Below are positions 42,869-50,265 of a stretch of DNA of 64,000 nucleotides, piece after piece (the first letter of the stretch is position 1; each line of letters begins with the position of its first letter). A program made the translations under genes and the position numbers. This DNA is from Streptomyces antarcticus. Lineage in GTDB: Bacteria > Actinomycetota > Actinomycetes > Streptomycetales > Streptomycetaceae. Where the stretch lies: assembly GCF_026627255.1 (NCBI RefSeq), contig NZ_JAPNLM010000001.1:310001-374000 (forward strand). The letters run 5' to 3'. Under the pieces are notes generated by a model that saw only the letters and a list, made by a program, of their open reading frames with translations, did no database searches and was not told the origin of the DNA.

Positions 42869-42912
42869 ACGACGAAGCTCCCGGCAGCGGATGCTGCCGG
42901 GAGCTTCGTCGT
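42869..42912. terminator. Perfect 20-bp hairpin between convergent genes
   Basis: The arm ACGACGAAGCTCCCGGCAGC pairs perfectly with its complement around GGAT. It lies between the immunity-like gene and the convergent Pro-rich gene and should stop transcription from both sides. Confidence 0.85.
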
Positions 42913-42921
42913 GCGTGCGGA

Positions 42922-44271
42922 CTATTCCGGCGGGCCGACGTAGTTCTTGAGGCCCGGGACGGTGAGGGTGCCGCCGAACTGGCCGGCCTGGACGACCTTG
43001 ACGTCCGTGAAGAACGCGAAGGGAACGTTCAGCGGCGGCGGGCTGTTCGGGGTGAACTCGATCGGGATCAGTCCGAACAGGTTCCCCTTGAGGCTCTCGG
43101 TGTACATCGTCACCGTGCCGCCGCGGATCTTGGACGTGGAGCCGGGACGGGACTTCAGGTGCGCGACGTTCCCCTCCTTGCCCACCGTCTGGTACAGGTC
43201 CTTGATGTCCAGAGAGTCCGCGGTGAACTTCAGGACTTTCTTGATCTTGCCGCTCCCCGTCTTCACCTCGACGATGCCGTGGTAGTCCAGGCCGTAGAGG
43301 GTCAGCAGGGAACTGTCGAGGTACCAGGGCTGGTCGGGCAGGAGCGGGATGCCCGGCTCCAGCTTGGCGTCGGCCAGGGCCTTGGCGTCGAGGGTCGGGC
43401 AGGGGAAGGGGTCCTTCCCGTTCGCGTCCTTGCTCGCCGAGGCCGAGGGAGAGGGGGACGGCGAGGTCTTGTCCTCGTCCTCCTTCTTCTCCTTCTCCGC
43501 CTTGTCCTTGGCGGCCTTGTCCTTGTCGGTCGCCTTGCCCGTCTCGTCCTTCGGCTTCGTCGTGGTGTCCTTGACGGCCTGGGGCAGTTCCTCGACCTTC
43601 GCGCCGGCCGTCTTCGCCGCCTCGCGGATCGCGTCCGCCGACGGGTCGGGGGTGGGCGCCGTGGACGTGGAGGGCGCCGGGGTGACCGGCTTCTGCGCGT
43701 CCTTGAGGGGCTTGCCGAGCTCGTCGAAGAACTCCTTGACCTTGTCTCCGACGCCCAGCGGGTCGAGCGGGTTCGGGGTCTTGGAGGCGGACGGTGAGGC
43801 ACTCGCGCCCGTGGACGGGGTGGCCGCCGGGGAGCTCTGCTTTCCGGCGTTCGACTCCTCGGCCGGCTTGGACTCCGGCTTCGGTGCCGAAGGCGTGGTA
43901 CCGGGCTTGGGCGCCACGCTGGCACCGGGCGACGGGGTCGCGGTGGGCGAGGTGCTCGCACTCGGTGAAGGCGACTTCGACGGGCTCGGGGAAGCCGACT
44001 CCGCGGGCTCGTCGGACCGTGTCACGCACGGACCGGGCGCGAAGGGGATGTCCTTGTCGTCGGCCAGGGCCAGCTTGGGGGCCATGCCCATCCCGACGAA
44101 CACGGCGGTCGGCATGGCCGCCAGTGCCATCGTCTTGCCGACGGGTATCTGGAACTTGGTCAGCAGCGACTTCCTGGGCGCCGCGTGTCGCGGGCCTTTT
44201 CTCTCACGGGACTCCGCATCTGGGGCCGAACCCCGCTGCGTCTCGTCACCCCGCACTGTTCCTCCCGCCAT
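42922..44271 (-). CDS. Secreted Pro/Ser/Lys-rich protein of the DUF6230/DUF6114 operon
   Basis: A 449-residue protein. A basic N-terminus and one hydrophobic segment (about residues 45-68) suggest export or anchoring. Residues about 88-290 are low-complexity (Ser-Pro, Thr-Pro and Lys/Glu/Asp runs), a probable extended wall-spanning linker. A folded C-terminal region (about 300-449) has a TADSLDIKDLY stretch, VTMYTESLKGNLFGLIPIEFTP and a conserved-looking GLKNYVGPPE end. The start overlaps the 3' end of the DUF6114 gene by 26 bp, so it is the last gene of a three-gene operon. Function is unknown. Confidence 0.7.
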   Translation of the reverse strand: MAGGTVRGDETQRGSAPDAESRERKGPRHAAPRKSLLTKFQIPVGKTMALAAMPTAVFVGMGMAPKLALADDKDIPFAPGPCVTRSDEPAESASPSPSKSPSPSASTSPTATPSPGASVAPKPGTTPSAPKPESKPAEESNAGKQSSPAATPSTGASASPSASKTPNPLDPLGVGDKVKEFFDELGKPLKDAQKPVTPAPSTSTAPTPDPSADAIREAAKTAGAKVEELPQAVKDTTTKPKDETGKATDKDKAAKDKAEKEKKEDEDKTSPSPSPSASASKDANGKDPFPCPTLDAKALADAKLEPGIPLLPDQPWYLDSSLLTLYGLDYHGIVEVKTGSGKIKKVLKFTADSLDIKDLYQTVGKEGNVAHLKSRPGSTSKIRGGTVTMYTESLKGNLFGLIPIEFTPNSPPPLNVPFAFFTDVKVVQAGQFGGTLTVPGLKNYVGPPE

Positions 44272-44803
44272 CGGCGTGGGCAGTCGTCTCGGTCGCGTAA
44301 GCCGTTTCCGTGTCGCGGGGACCGGGGATCCCCATCGGGCCGTCGGCGAACGCGACCGCCTTGGCCGCCGCCGCGTCCTGTTCCTCTTCCGGGGCCGCCG
44401 GCTTGCCGGGAACCCATGCGAGGGCCAGGGCGCCGCCGATCAGCGAGAACAGGAAACCGAGGAAGAAGCCGCCCAGGTTGGACACCGGCAGGGAGACCAG
44501 GGCCAGGAGGATCGAGGCCACCCCGGCGAAGACTCGGATGCCCTGCTGGAACCAGAGGGACACACCCAGGGTCATCAGCAGGACGCCGATGATCAGCGAG
44601 CCCGCACCGGCGGTCGTGGCCATGGCGATCGTGATGTTGCCCAGGCGGAGGTCCGCGTAGGGGAAGTACGCGATCGGGAAGCCCCCGAAGAGAATGAAGA
44701 GCCCCGCCCAGAAGGGGCGGTGACCCCTCCAGTCGCGGAAGCGGTGGCGCACCACGGTGAGCCAATGTTCGTCTGTGGAGCGAACCGGGGCCTCGGCGTT
44801 CAT
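44246..44803 (-). CDS. DUF6114 family integral membrane protein
   Basis: A 185-residue protein with four hydrophobic segments (about residues 30-140) after a WRGHRPFWAGLFILFGGFPIAYFP stretch typical of DUF6114. A charged cytoplasmic tail follows. The ATG at 44803 is chosen for CAGGGAG upstream; the frame is open 30 codons further. It lies between the DUF6230 and Pro-rich genes and probably acts with them at the membrane. The biochemical role is not known. Confidence 0.8.
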   Translation of the reverse strand: MNAEAPVRSTDEHWLTVVRHRFRDWRGHRPFWAGLFILFGGFPIAYFPYADLRLGNITIAMATTAGAGSLIIGVLLMTLGVSLWFQQGIRVFAGVASILLALVSLPVSNLGGFFLGFLFSLIGGALALAWVPGKPAAPEEEQDAAAAKAVAFADGPMGIPGPRDTETAYATETTAHADGGRNSAG

Positions 44804-44906
44804 GGACAACAGCTCCCTGGAAACGGTGGTACGGAAAACCATGTGGTGCCCGGGAGGGCCGGCGACGACATCCGCAACCGCCCTCCCGGTCACACACCGG
44901 AGCCGA

Positions 44907-45566
44907 CTACTTCACGTCGGAGTCCTTGTAGCACGGCTGGTCGCCGCTGAGCAGGCGCAGCTTGAGGTCCGGCAGCGTGAACGTACCCGCCGTCGTCGCC
45001 CAGGCCTTCTGCTTCACGTCCGTCAGCACGGCCTTCTTGGCGCGCTGCGCGAACAGGGCGCCGTTCGCCACCGTGCCGGCCTGCGGCGCGGTGGGGTGCT
45101 CCTTGGTGCCGCCCGCCGCGCCGACCGCGACACCGATGTCCAGGTCGGTGAACGTGGCGTCGGTGTCGAGCTCGGCGACGTCCAGGTAGATGTTCTCCGC
45201 GACCGCCGGCCTGCCCTTGTTGCCGGTCTGGAGCTTCATCGTGATGTTGCCGATGCCCGGAATCGGGGTGACCAGCGACTGGCACATGTTGGTGATCTCG
45301 GCGTGACGGAACCCGGAGATGGTGACCGGGTGCGCCGCGTCCTTGCCGTCGAGGCCCTTGCCCTTGGCGACGCTGCCGTACTGGATGAGGTCGTCACCGT
45401 CGAGCTTGTCGGCCGAGACCTTGAAGTCCTGGCCCGAGACGCTGAAGGACGCCGCCAGGGCACCCTGCGCCAGACCCACACCGACCGCGGCCGTGGCCGC
45501 GATGCTCGGCACCATCACGAGCGCGAAGCGCTTCCATCTGGTACCGCCACGAACCTGAGAACTCAT
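44907..45566 (-). CDS. DUF6230 family secreted protein
   Basis: A 219-residue exported protein with a signal peptide (basic RGGTRWKR, hydrophobic core, cleavage near ALAASF). Two cysteines, one in NMCQSL and one in DQPCYKD, may pair. The ATG is preceded by GAAGGAGGAACGAC, an excellent ribosome-binding site. Homologues, as I recall, were once annotated as cholesterol esterase, but I see no GxSxG lipase motif, so I do not adopt that. It is the first gene of the DUF6230-DUF6114-Pro-rich operon, with a long upstream region holding two related inverted repeats. Confidence 0.8.
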   Translation of the reverse strand: MSSQVRGGTRWKRFALVMVPSIAATAAVGVGLAQGALAASFSVSGQDFKVSADKLDGDDLIQYGSVAKGKGLDGKDAAHPVTISGFRHAEITNMCQSLVTPIPGIGNITMKLQTGNKGRPAVAENIYLDVAELDTDATFTDLDIGVAVGAAGGTKEHPTAPQAGTVANGALFAQRAKKAVLTDVKQKAWATTAGTFTLPDLKLRLLSGDQPCYKDSDVK

Positions 45567-45911
45567 GTCGTTCCTCCTTCTCGGACGTACATCTCCGGTC
45601 CGGGCCGTGCCCGTCCTGGGATGGGAGAAGTGCTACGTCCTCGGGAAGGAGCACAGGCGGCCGGGCCGCGGCAGAGCCGTGTCCGGAACACCGGCGATCA
45701 CCCCCGAGCGACAACCACTGGGCCACGCGTTCGCGCAACCTGGAGGACAGGCCCTGCCGTACGGCAGGGACCCCCCTGTCCCACGGACGGTGCCACTGCC
45801 ACCGACCGGCTCGGTGGGGACCCTCCACCGCGGCTCCGGATGAGCGGCTCTGCGGGAAGGACCGAGCGTCGCCGATCGTGGTCCATTCCCGGCCGGGACA
45901 CAAGGGGGTTC

Positions 45912-45927
45912 GTTACTGGCGGGTAAC
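45912..45927. promoter_or_regulatory. TTACT-type inverted repeat, site 1
   Basis: GTTAC and GTAAC form arms six bases apart (GTTACTGGCGGGTAAC). A similar site occurs 130 bp away. It resembles TetR-family operators in general form, but the regulator is unknown. Confidence 0.4.
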
Positions 45928-46041
45928 GGCCAGATAACCGGGGGTCTACCCGATGCCGTCGGGCAGCAACACAGGGTGTCACCAAAGGCCACGACAAAAC
46001 GGGGGAAGAGCGAACACCCCGGACAGTTCACGGGGTTCGAC

Positions 46042-46054
46042 TTACTGCGAGTAA
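46042..46054. promoter_or_regulatory. TTACT-type inverted repeat, site 2
   Basis: TTACT-GCG-AGTAA is a perfect 5-bp repeat with a three-base centre. It touches the left arm of the 13-bp hairpin at 46053. Confidence 0.4.
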
Positions 46055-46098
46055 CAGCGGCCGCGATTACCAAGTTTTCGTAAAACGCGGCCGCTGTT
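46053..46098. terminator. Perfect 13-bp hairpin downstream of thioredoxin-TPR gene
   Basis: AACAGCGGCCGCG and CGCGGCCGCTGTT are perfect arms around a 20-base AT-rich loop, about 100 bp past the stop of the minus-strand gene. A terminator is the simplest reading; an attenuator in the DUF6230 leader is also possible. Confidence 0.55.
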
Positions 46099-46196
46099 TA
46101 TCTCCCTGAAAACAAATCGCCGGTGGAATACCGGCACCCGGAAGCCCTTCACGCCCCGCCCCGGAGCAGGCACCGGAGCAGGTCGCAGGGCCCGGT

Positions 46197-47198
46197 TTAG
46201 AAGAGCACCCGCGCCAGCGCCGTACGGGCCGCGGAGACCCGGGGGTCGTCGGCTCCGATGACCTCGAACAGCTCCAGCAGCCGCAGGCGTGCGGCGTCCC
46301 GGTCCTCACCGAACGTCACGCGCACGGTGTCCACCAGCCGCCCGAAGGCGTCCTCGACGTGCCCGCCGACCAGGTCGAGGTCGGCTGCGGCGATCTGCGC
46401 CGCCGGGTCGCGCGGGTTCTCGGCGGCCGTGGCGCGCACCGCCTGCGGGTTCATGTCCTGGACCCGTACGAGGAGTTCGGCCTGGGCCAGGCCCAGCTTG
46501 GCCTCGGTGTTGCCGGGGTCGTCGGAGAGCACGTTCTTGTACGCCTGCACCGCGCCGCCCAGGTCACCCGCGTCGAGCGCGACGACGGCCGCCTCCAGCA
46601 GGGCGTCGTACGGGCCGGCCGGGATCCCGGCCTCGGCGGGCTCCGGGGCCGCGCCCTCGGCGTTCGGGTCGACCTCGACGCCGATGATCCCGAAGCGCTC
46701 CTCGGCGACCTGGACCAGCTGGGCGAGGGTCTCGCGGATCTGCTGCTCGGGGGCCGCGCCCTGGAACAGCGGCAGCGCCTGGCCGGCGACGACGGCGAAG
46801 ACGGCCGGGATGCCCTGGATGCCGAACTGCTGCATCAGCGCCTGGTTGGCGTCGACGTCGACCTTGGCCAGCACGAGGCGGCCGTTGGCCTCGGTGATCA
46901 GCCGCTCCAGGAGCGGGCTGAGCTGCTTGCACGGTTCGCACCACTCGGCCCAGAAGTCGAGGACGACCGGAACCTCGGCGGAGAGCTGGATGACGTCGCG
47001 TTCGAATCCGGCCTCGTCTACGTCGATGACGAGCGCGGACGGCGGCAGGGCGCCGGCGGACGGACCGGCGACACCGCCCTGGCCGGCCTGCCGGGCCGAC
47101 TCGGCGCGGGCCTGCTCGGCCTTGGCCTTGGCCTCGCCGGCCGCCTTCACCGCGGCGAGGTCGACGACGCCACTCATGGACATGTTTCTGGGCTGCAT
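46197..47198 (-). CDS. Thioredoxin-domain protein with TPR-like C-terminus (CnoX-like)
   Basis: A 333-residue protein. A charged N-terminal stretch (about 1-50) leads to a thioredoxin domain with WCEPC (C87, C90). Proline-free linkers then lead to tetratricopeptide-like helices (about 215-333, AVQAYKNVLSDDPGNTEAKLGLAQAEL). This layout matches YbbN/CnoX-type co-chaperones, which bind unfolded proteins; the WCEPC motif keeps both cysteines, so redox activity is plausible. The ATG at 47198 has GGAGGATGTACGC upstream. It is divergent from a TetR gene across a perfect operator-like repeat. Confidence 0.88.
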   Translation of the reverse strand: MQPRNMSMSGVVDLAAVKAAGEAKAKAEQARAESARQAGQGGVAGPSAGALPPSALVIDVDEAGFERDVIQLSAEVPVVLDFWAEWCEPCKQLSPLLERLITEANGRLVLAKVDVDANQALMQQFGIQGIPAVFAVVAGQALPLFQGAAPEQQIRETLAQLVQVAEERFGIIGVEVDPNAEGAAPEPAEAGIPAGPYDALLEAAVVALDAGDLGGAVQAYKNVLSDDPGNTEAKLGLAQAELLVRVQDMNPQAVRATAAENPRDPAAQIAAADLDLVGGHVEDAFGRLVDTVRVTFGEDRDAARLRLLELFEVIGADDPRVSAARTALARVLF

Positions 47199-47326
47199 GC
47201 GTACATCCTCCCCCGAGTGCGCGCGCCGACGAAAAGGATCGCGTGAATTCGCTGATCCTCGCGATACCGTGCGGGCGGCGCCGGGTCCCCACCTGGCGCC
47301 AGTAGCTCTTCGCGTGGTTGCCGCTC

Positions 47327-47349
47327 TTACGCTACGACCCGTAGCGTAA
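47327..47349. promoter_or_regulatory. TetR operator-like perfect inverted repeat
   Basis: TTACGCTACG and CGTAGCGTAA are perfect 10-bp arms with a three-base centre, between the divergent thioredoxin-TPR and tetR genes. Size and position fit the operator of the neighbouring TetR protein. Confidence 0.7.
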
Positions 47350-47435
47350 CTCCTCCCGACGGCCGGGCCCCCGTGATCTGAACCACACCGCAAGGGCACC
47401 GGGCCTCCTGGCTACTGACGGGTATGGTCTCGGCC

Positions 47436-48086
47436 ATGCGTAACCCCAGCCCCGGCCACGACACCACCACCGGCGCGACGCACGGCCGCACCGGCCGCCC
47501 CCGCAGCGCCGCCGCCGACACCGCGATCCTCGCGGCGACCCGGGACGCACTGGTCGACCTGGGGTGGTCGAAGCTGACGATGAGCGACGTCTCGGCCCGG
47601 GCCGGGGTCGCCAAGACCACCCTGTACCGGCGCTGGGCGGGCAAGAACGAACTGGTCGTGGACGCGGTCGCGGAACTCTTCGACGCGCTCGAACTGCCCG
47701 ACCGGGGATCCCTGGAAGCCGACATCGAGTACGTGGTCCTGCAGTTCGCGGACCTGCTGCGACGCCCCGAGGCCCGTACGGCGCTGATGGCGGTGGTCGC
47801 CGAGTCCACCCGTGACGAGGCCCTGCGCGACCGGATCCGGTCGGCGATCGTGGACCGGCAGAAACGTCTCGTCGTACTGGGGCGCGAGCGGGCCCAGGCC
47901 CGGGGCGAACTCCCCTACGAGGAGGACGAGGTCCTCACCGGCCGCACCACGGACCTGATCTTCGACGTGATCGCCGGCACGGTGGTGCACCGGGCGCTGG
48001 TGAGCTCCGAGCCGGTGGACGAGTGCTGGGTGGCCACCTTCACCGCCCTGCTGATGCACGGCCTCCTGGGCCCGCCCCAGGCCTGA
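47436..48086 (+). CDS. TetR/AcrR family transcriptional regulator
   Basis: A regulator of about 216 residues with an N-terminal TetR HTH (SKLTMSDVSARAGVAKTTLYRRW, then KNELVVDAV) and a helical ligand-binding C-terminus. I prefer the ATG at 47436; an in-frame ATG at 47424 is possible. It is divergent from the thioredoxin-TPR gene, and the perfect repeat at 47327-47349 lies 87 bp upstream, so it probably represses itself and perhaps the neighbour. It is convergent with the TOPRIM-like gene. The ligand is unknown. Confidence 0.9.
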   Translation: MRNPSPGHDTTTGATHGRTGRPRSAAADTAILAATRDALVDLGWSKLTMSDVSARAGVAKTTLYRRWAGKNELVVDAVAELFDALELPDRGSLEADIEYVVLQFADLLRRPEARTALMAVVAESTRDEALRDRIRSAIVDRQKRLVVLGRERAQARGELPYEEDEVLTGRTTDLIFDVIAGTVVHRALVSSEPVDECWVATFTALLMHGLLGPPQA

Positions 48087-48115
48087 CCCGCGGACGGCCG
48101 CACGACCCGTCCTCG

Positions 48116-48769
48116 CTAGAGGAAGTGCAGGGTACGCAGGGCCCGTACGGTGTCCTCGCTCCACTTCCGGTACGAGGGCAACTGCTCCAGGACGTCGAGG
48201 TCCGTATGCAGGACGAGCAGTTCCGCACCGTCGCTCAGCACCTCGCGGCCGCCGGGGCCGAGGAGCGCCTTCCAGACCTGCTTGGGGGTGAGCTTGTCCT
48301 TGCCGCCCTTCATCGCCACTCGTCCCTCCAACTCCGCGGGTGCGGCGTACGGGTAGCCCTTGAGGACCGCGCTCCCGACGACGCGCCGCAGTGCGTCGCG
48401 GTCGGCCAGCATCCACGACTCGGTCATCAGGACCGGGACGAGGGGGACGGCGACACCGTCCCGTGTCGTGGACACCTCCCGGCTCCGCTCCAGCTCCGCC
48501 ACCAGTTTGAGCCGTTCGGCGTGGGCGTCCTCGTCGCCGTGGACGAACACCACATCGCAGTCCCGGGCCAGTTCCCCGGCCGCGAGGAGCACGTCCTCCG
48601 GCTTGCCGTTCGTCCGTACGGCGGACACCTCGCACCGCAGGACCTCGACGGTCTGCCCGCTGTGCTCCTGGATCAGCCGGTCGAGCTGGCGCTTGACCAG
48701 GCTCGACAGGTAGGGCCCGTCACTGCCCTCGACGAGCAGCCCGGGCTGCAGCGGCCGGTACTTGGTCAC
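48116..48769 (-). CDS. TOPRIM/DUF4276-like protein, partner of AAA ATPase
   Basis: A 217-residue protein with features of the DUF4276/TOPRIM fold: a hydrophobic strand ending in an acidic residue (LLVEG, near residue 14), a later VVFVHGDEDA strand with two acidic residues, and a VPVLMTESWMLAD segment like the EAWLLAD motif of DUF4276. These could bind metal and cleave nucleic acid. The GTG overlaps the ATPase stop (GTGA), so they are translationally coupled. OLD-, PARIS- and similar defence systems pair an ABC-type ATPase with a TOPRIM-family effector. The assignment is by motif, not by search. Confidence 0.65.
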   Translation of the reverse strand: MTKYRPLQPGLLVEGSDGPYLSSLVKRQLDRLIQEHSGQTVEVLRCEVSAVRTNGKPEDVLLAAGELARDCDVVFVHGDEDAHAERLKLVAELERSREVSTTRDGVAVPLVPVLMTESWMLADRDALRRVVGSAVLKGYPYAAPAELEGRVAMKGGKDKLTPKQVWKALLGPGGREVLSDGAELLVLHTDLDVLEQLPSYRKWSEDTVRALRTLHFL

Positions 48770-50079
48770 GGGGTCCTCCGGCCGAGGTTCCTCAGCAGCC
48801 GCTCCACATGCTCCGGCGAGACCGTCTCCCCCGGGTTCCGCTCCGGATCGTAGGCCCGGAGCGGTCGGGCGACCGTCGTGCGGGTGACGGTCTTCTCGTG
48901 CGGATCCACGTGGTCGGCCTGCTCCATGAAGACGAGGCTGCCGGAGACGTCGTCGCGCAGGGCCGCCAGGAGGGCCGGGGAGTGCGTGGTGGCGATCAGC
49001 TGCCGGTACGGGGTGGGGGCGCCGGGCGTCACCCCCGTACCCCGCCTGAGCCTGCGGACGAGATCGGCGACGTGCCCGGGGTGCATCCCGTTCTCGATCT
49101 CCTCCACGCACATTCCGCCGGGCCAGAGCGGGTCCACGGCCGCGGCGAGCAGCGCGATCATCCGAAGGGTCCCGTCGGAGAGGGCGGGCGGGCTGATCCA
49201 GCCGGTATTGCTGAACTCGACTTCGAAGTCGTACTCGTCCCGGCGCCGGTCGTGCAGCGGGCGGATGTCCCGCACTCCGTCGACGAGCGCGGCCAGATCG
49301 GCGACGAACCGCCTCCAGTGGGACGGGGACTCGTCCCTGACGCGGTGCAGGACGGCTGCCAGGTTGGCACCGTCCGGGCTGATCCTGCCGGTGGCAAGAG
49401 CCGCCGTGGGGGTGCGCAACGCCGCGGGCTCCAGGACGAAGGGGTGCCAGGACGCGCACTCCCGGGCGGTCAGCGCCCGCAGTTCCTCCCCCGGCGCGGC
49501 CACGAAGTCCTCGGCGTACCGCTCTCCTTCGTCCTCGGCGTCCTCGCCGAGGACGTGCGGGGCACGGGGGTCCCAAGGAGTACCGAGCATGCCCTTGAAG
49601 GGCAGGTAGTCCGGGCCGCCCACCCGGTCGAGGAACGCCGATCTCGCTTCCCGGACGGCGGACCGCGCCTCTTCGTCCAGTCCCGCGTTCGCCATCCAGC
49701 CGTCGTCTTCCAGCCTGCTGATCCAGATGGCGCTCTTCGCGAGCACGGCCACCTGCCCGCCGGGAGTACGGCCCACGCGCAGACGGATACGGACAGGGAG
49801 CGGGCCGTCCTGGGAGGCGACCAGTGTGCCGACGGTGACGGCCAGGGTGTGGGCGGTCCCGGCACCACCGCGGTGGAACAGCCCGCCGGGGGACAGCCGG
49901 GGATCCTCGCGGACCGTCGCCTCGAAGCCACGATCGGCGGTGCCGGCGACCAGGCGCAGCGCATCGAAGAGGTTCGACTTCCCGGCACCGTTCGGCCCGA
50001 GCATGACGAGCGTCGGAGGCACGTCGAGGGTGAAGTCGCGGAACGACTTGAAGCCGTCGATCCGAATCTGGGTGATCAT
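48766..50079 (-). CDS. AAA_21/SMC-like ATPase (OLD-type, defence-like)
   Basis: A 437-residue ABC-type ATPase: Walker A GPNGAGKS (residues 28-35) after ITQIRIDGFKSFRDF, a signature-like LSDGTLR, Walker B-like MCVEEIENG, and a switch histidine in IATTHSPALL. The region between Walker A and the signature is a divergent helical insertion of about 230 residues. This is the RecF/SMC-like class found in OLD, Septu/PARIS-like and retron-associated systems. It is coupled to the downstream TOPRIM-like gene. It sits between icmA and tetR in an otherwise core metabolic neighbourhood, suggesting insertion. A housekeeping repair role cannot be excluded. Confidence 0.8.
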   Translation of the reverse strand: MITQIRIDGFKSFRDFTLDVPPTLVMLGPNGAGKSNLFDALRLVAGTADRGFEATVREDPRLSPGGLFHRGGAGTAHTLAVTVGTLVASQDGPLPVRIRLRVGRTPGGQVAVLAKSAIWISRLEDDGWMANAGLDEEARSAVREARSAFLDRVGGPDYLPFKGMLGTPWDPRAPHVLGEDAEDEGERYAEDFVAAPGEELRALTARECASWHPFVLEPAALRTPTAALATGRISPDGANLAAVLHRVRDESPSHWRRFVADLAALVDGVRDIRPLHDRRRDEYDFEVEFSNTGWISPPALSDGTLRMIALLAAAVDPLWPGGMCVEEIENGMHPGHVADLVRRLRRGTGVTPGAPTPYRQLIATTHSPALLAALRDDVSGSLVFMEQADHVDPHEKTVTRTTVARPLRAYDPERNPGETVSPEHVERLLRNLGRRTP

Positions 50080-50175
50080 CCTCTGCTCTGCTCCTCTGGC
50101 GTCGCGCGTGCCCTGTCACCCTAAGGGCTGCCCCGCGGATCGGCCGGTCGACGGACCGTCGGGCGGGCCGCGCAC

Positions 50176-50220
50176 GACGGCCGGCCGCCGCGCCCCCGTG
50201 CGGGCGCCGCGGCCGGCCGT
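50176..50220 (-). terminator. Terminator after icmA
   Basis: Outer arms ACGGCCGGCCG and CGGCCGGCCGT with imperfect inner pairing form a long hairpin 46 bp past the icmA stop. Confidence 0.65.
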
Positions 50221-50265
50221 GGCGCCCGGCCCGGAGGGGCCGGCGCGGGGTCGGAGGCCGGGGGG

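Larger units (their letters stand above)
45567..46196. other. Long leader region of the DUF6230 operon
   Basis: These 630 bp hold no convincing gene. It contains two TTACT-type inverted repeats (45912-45927 and 46042-46054) and a 13-bp perfect hairpin, all listed separately. Confidence 0.5.

Noticed and set aside
44907..45566. Calling the DUF6230 protein a cholesterol esterase
   Set aside because: Older annotations of homologues use that name, as I recall, but no lipase GxSxG motif or catalytic triad is visible.
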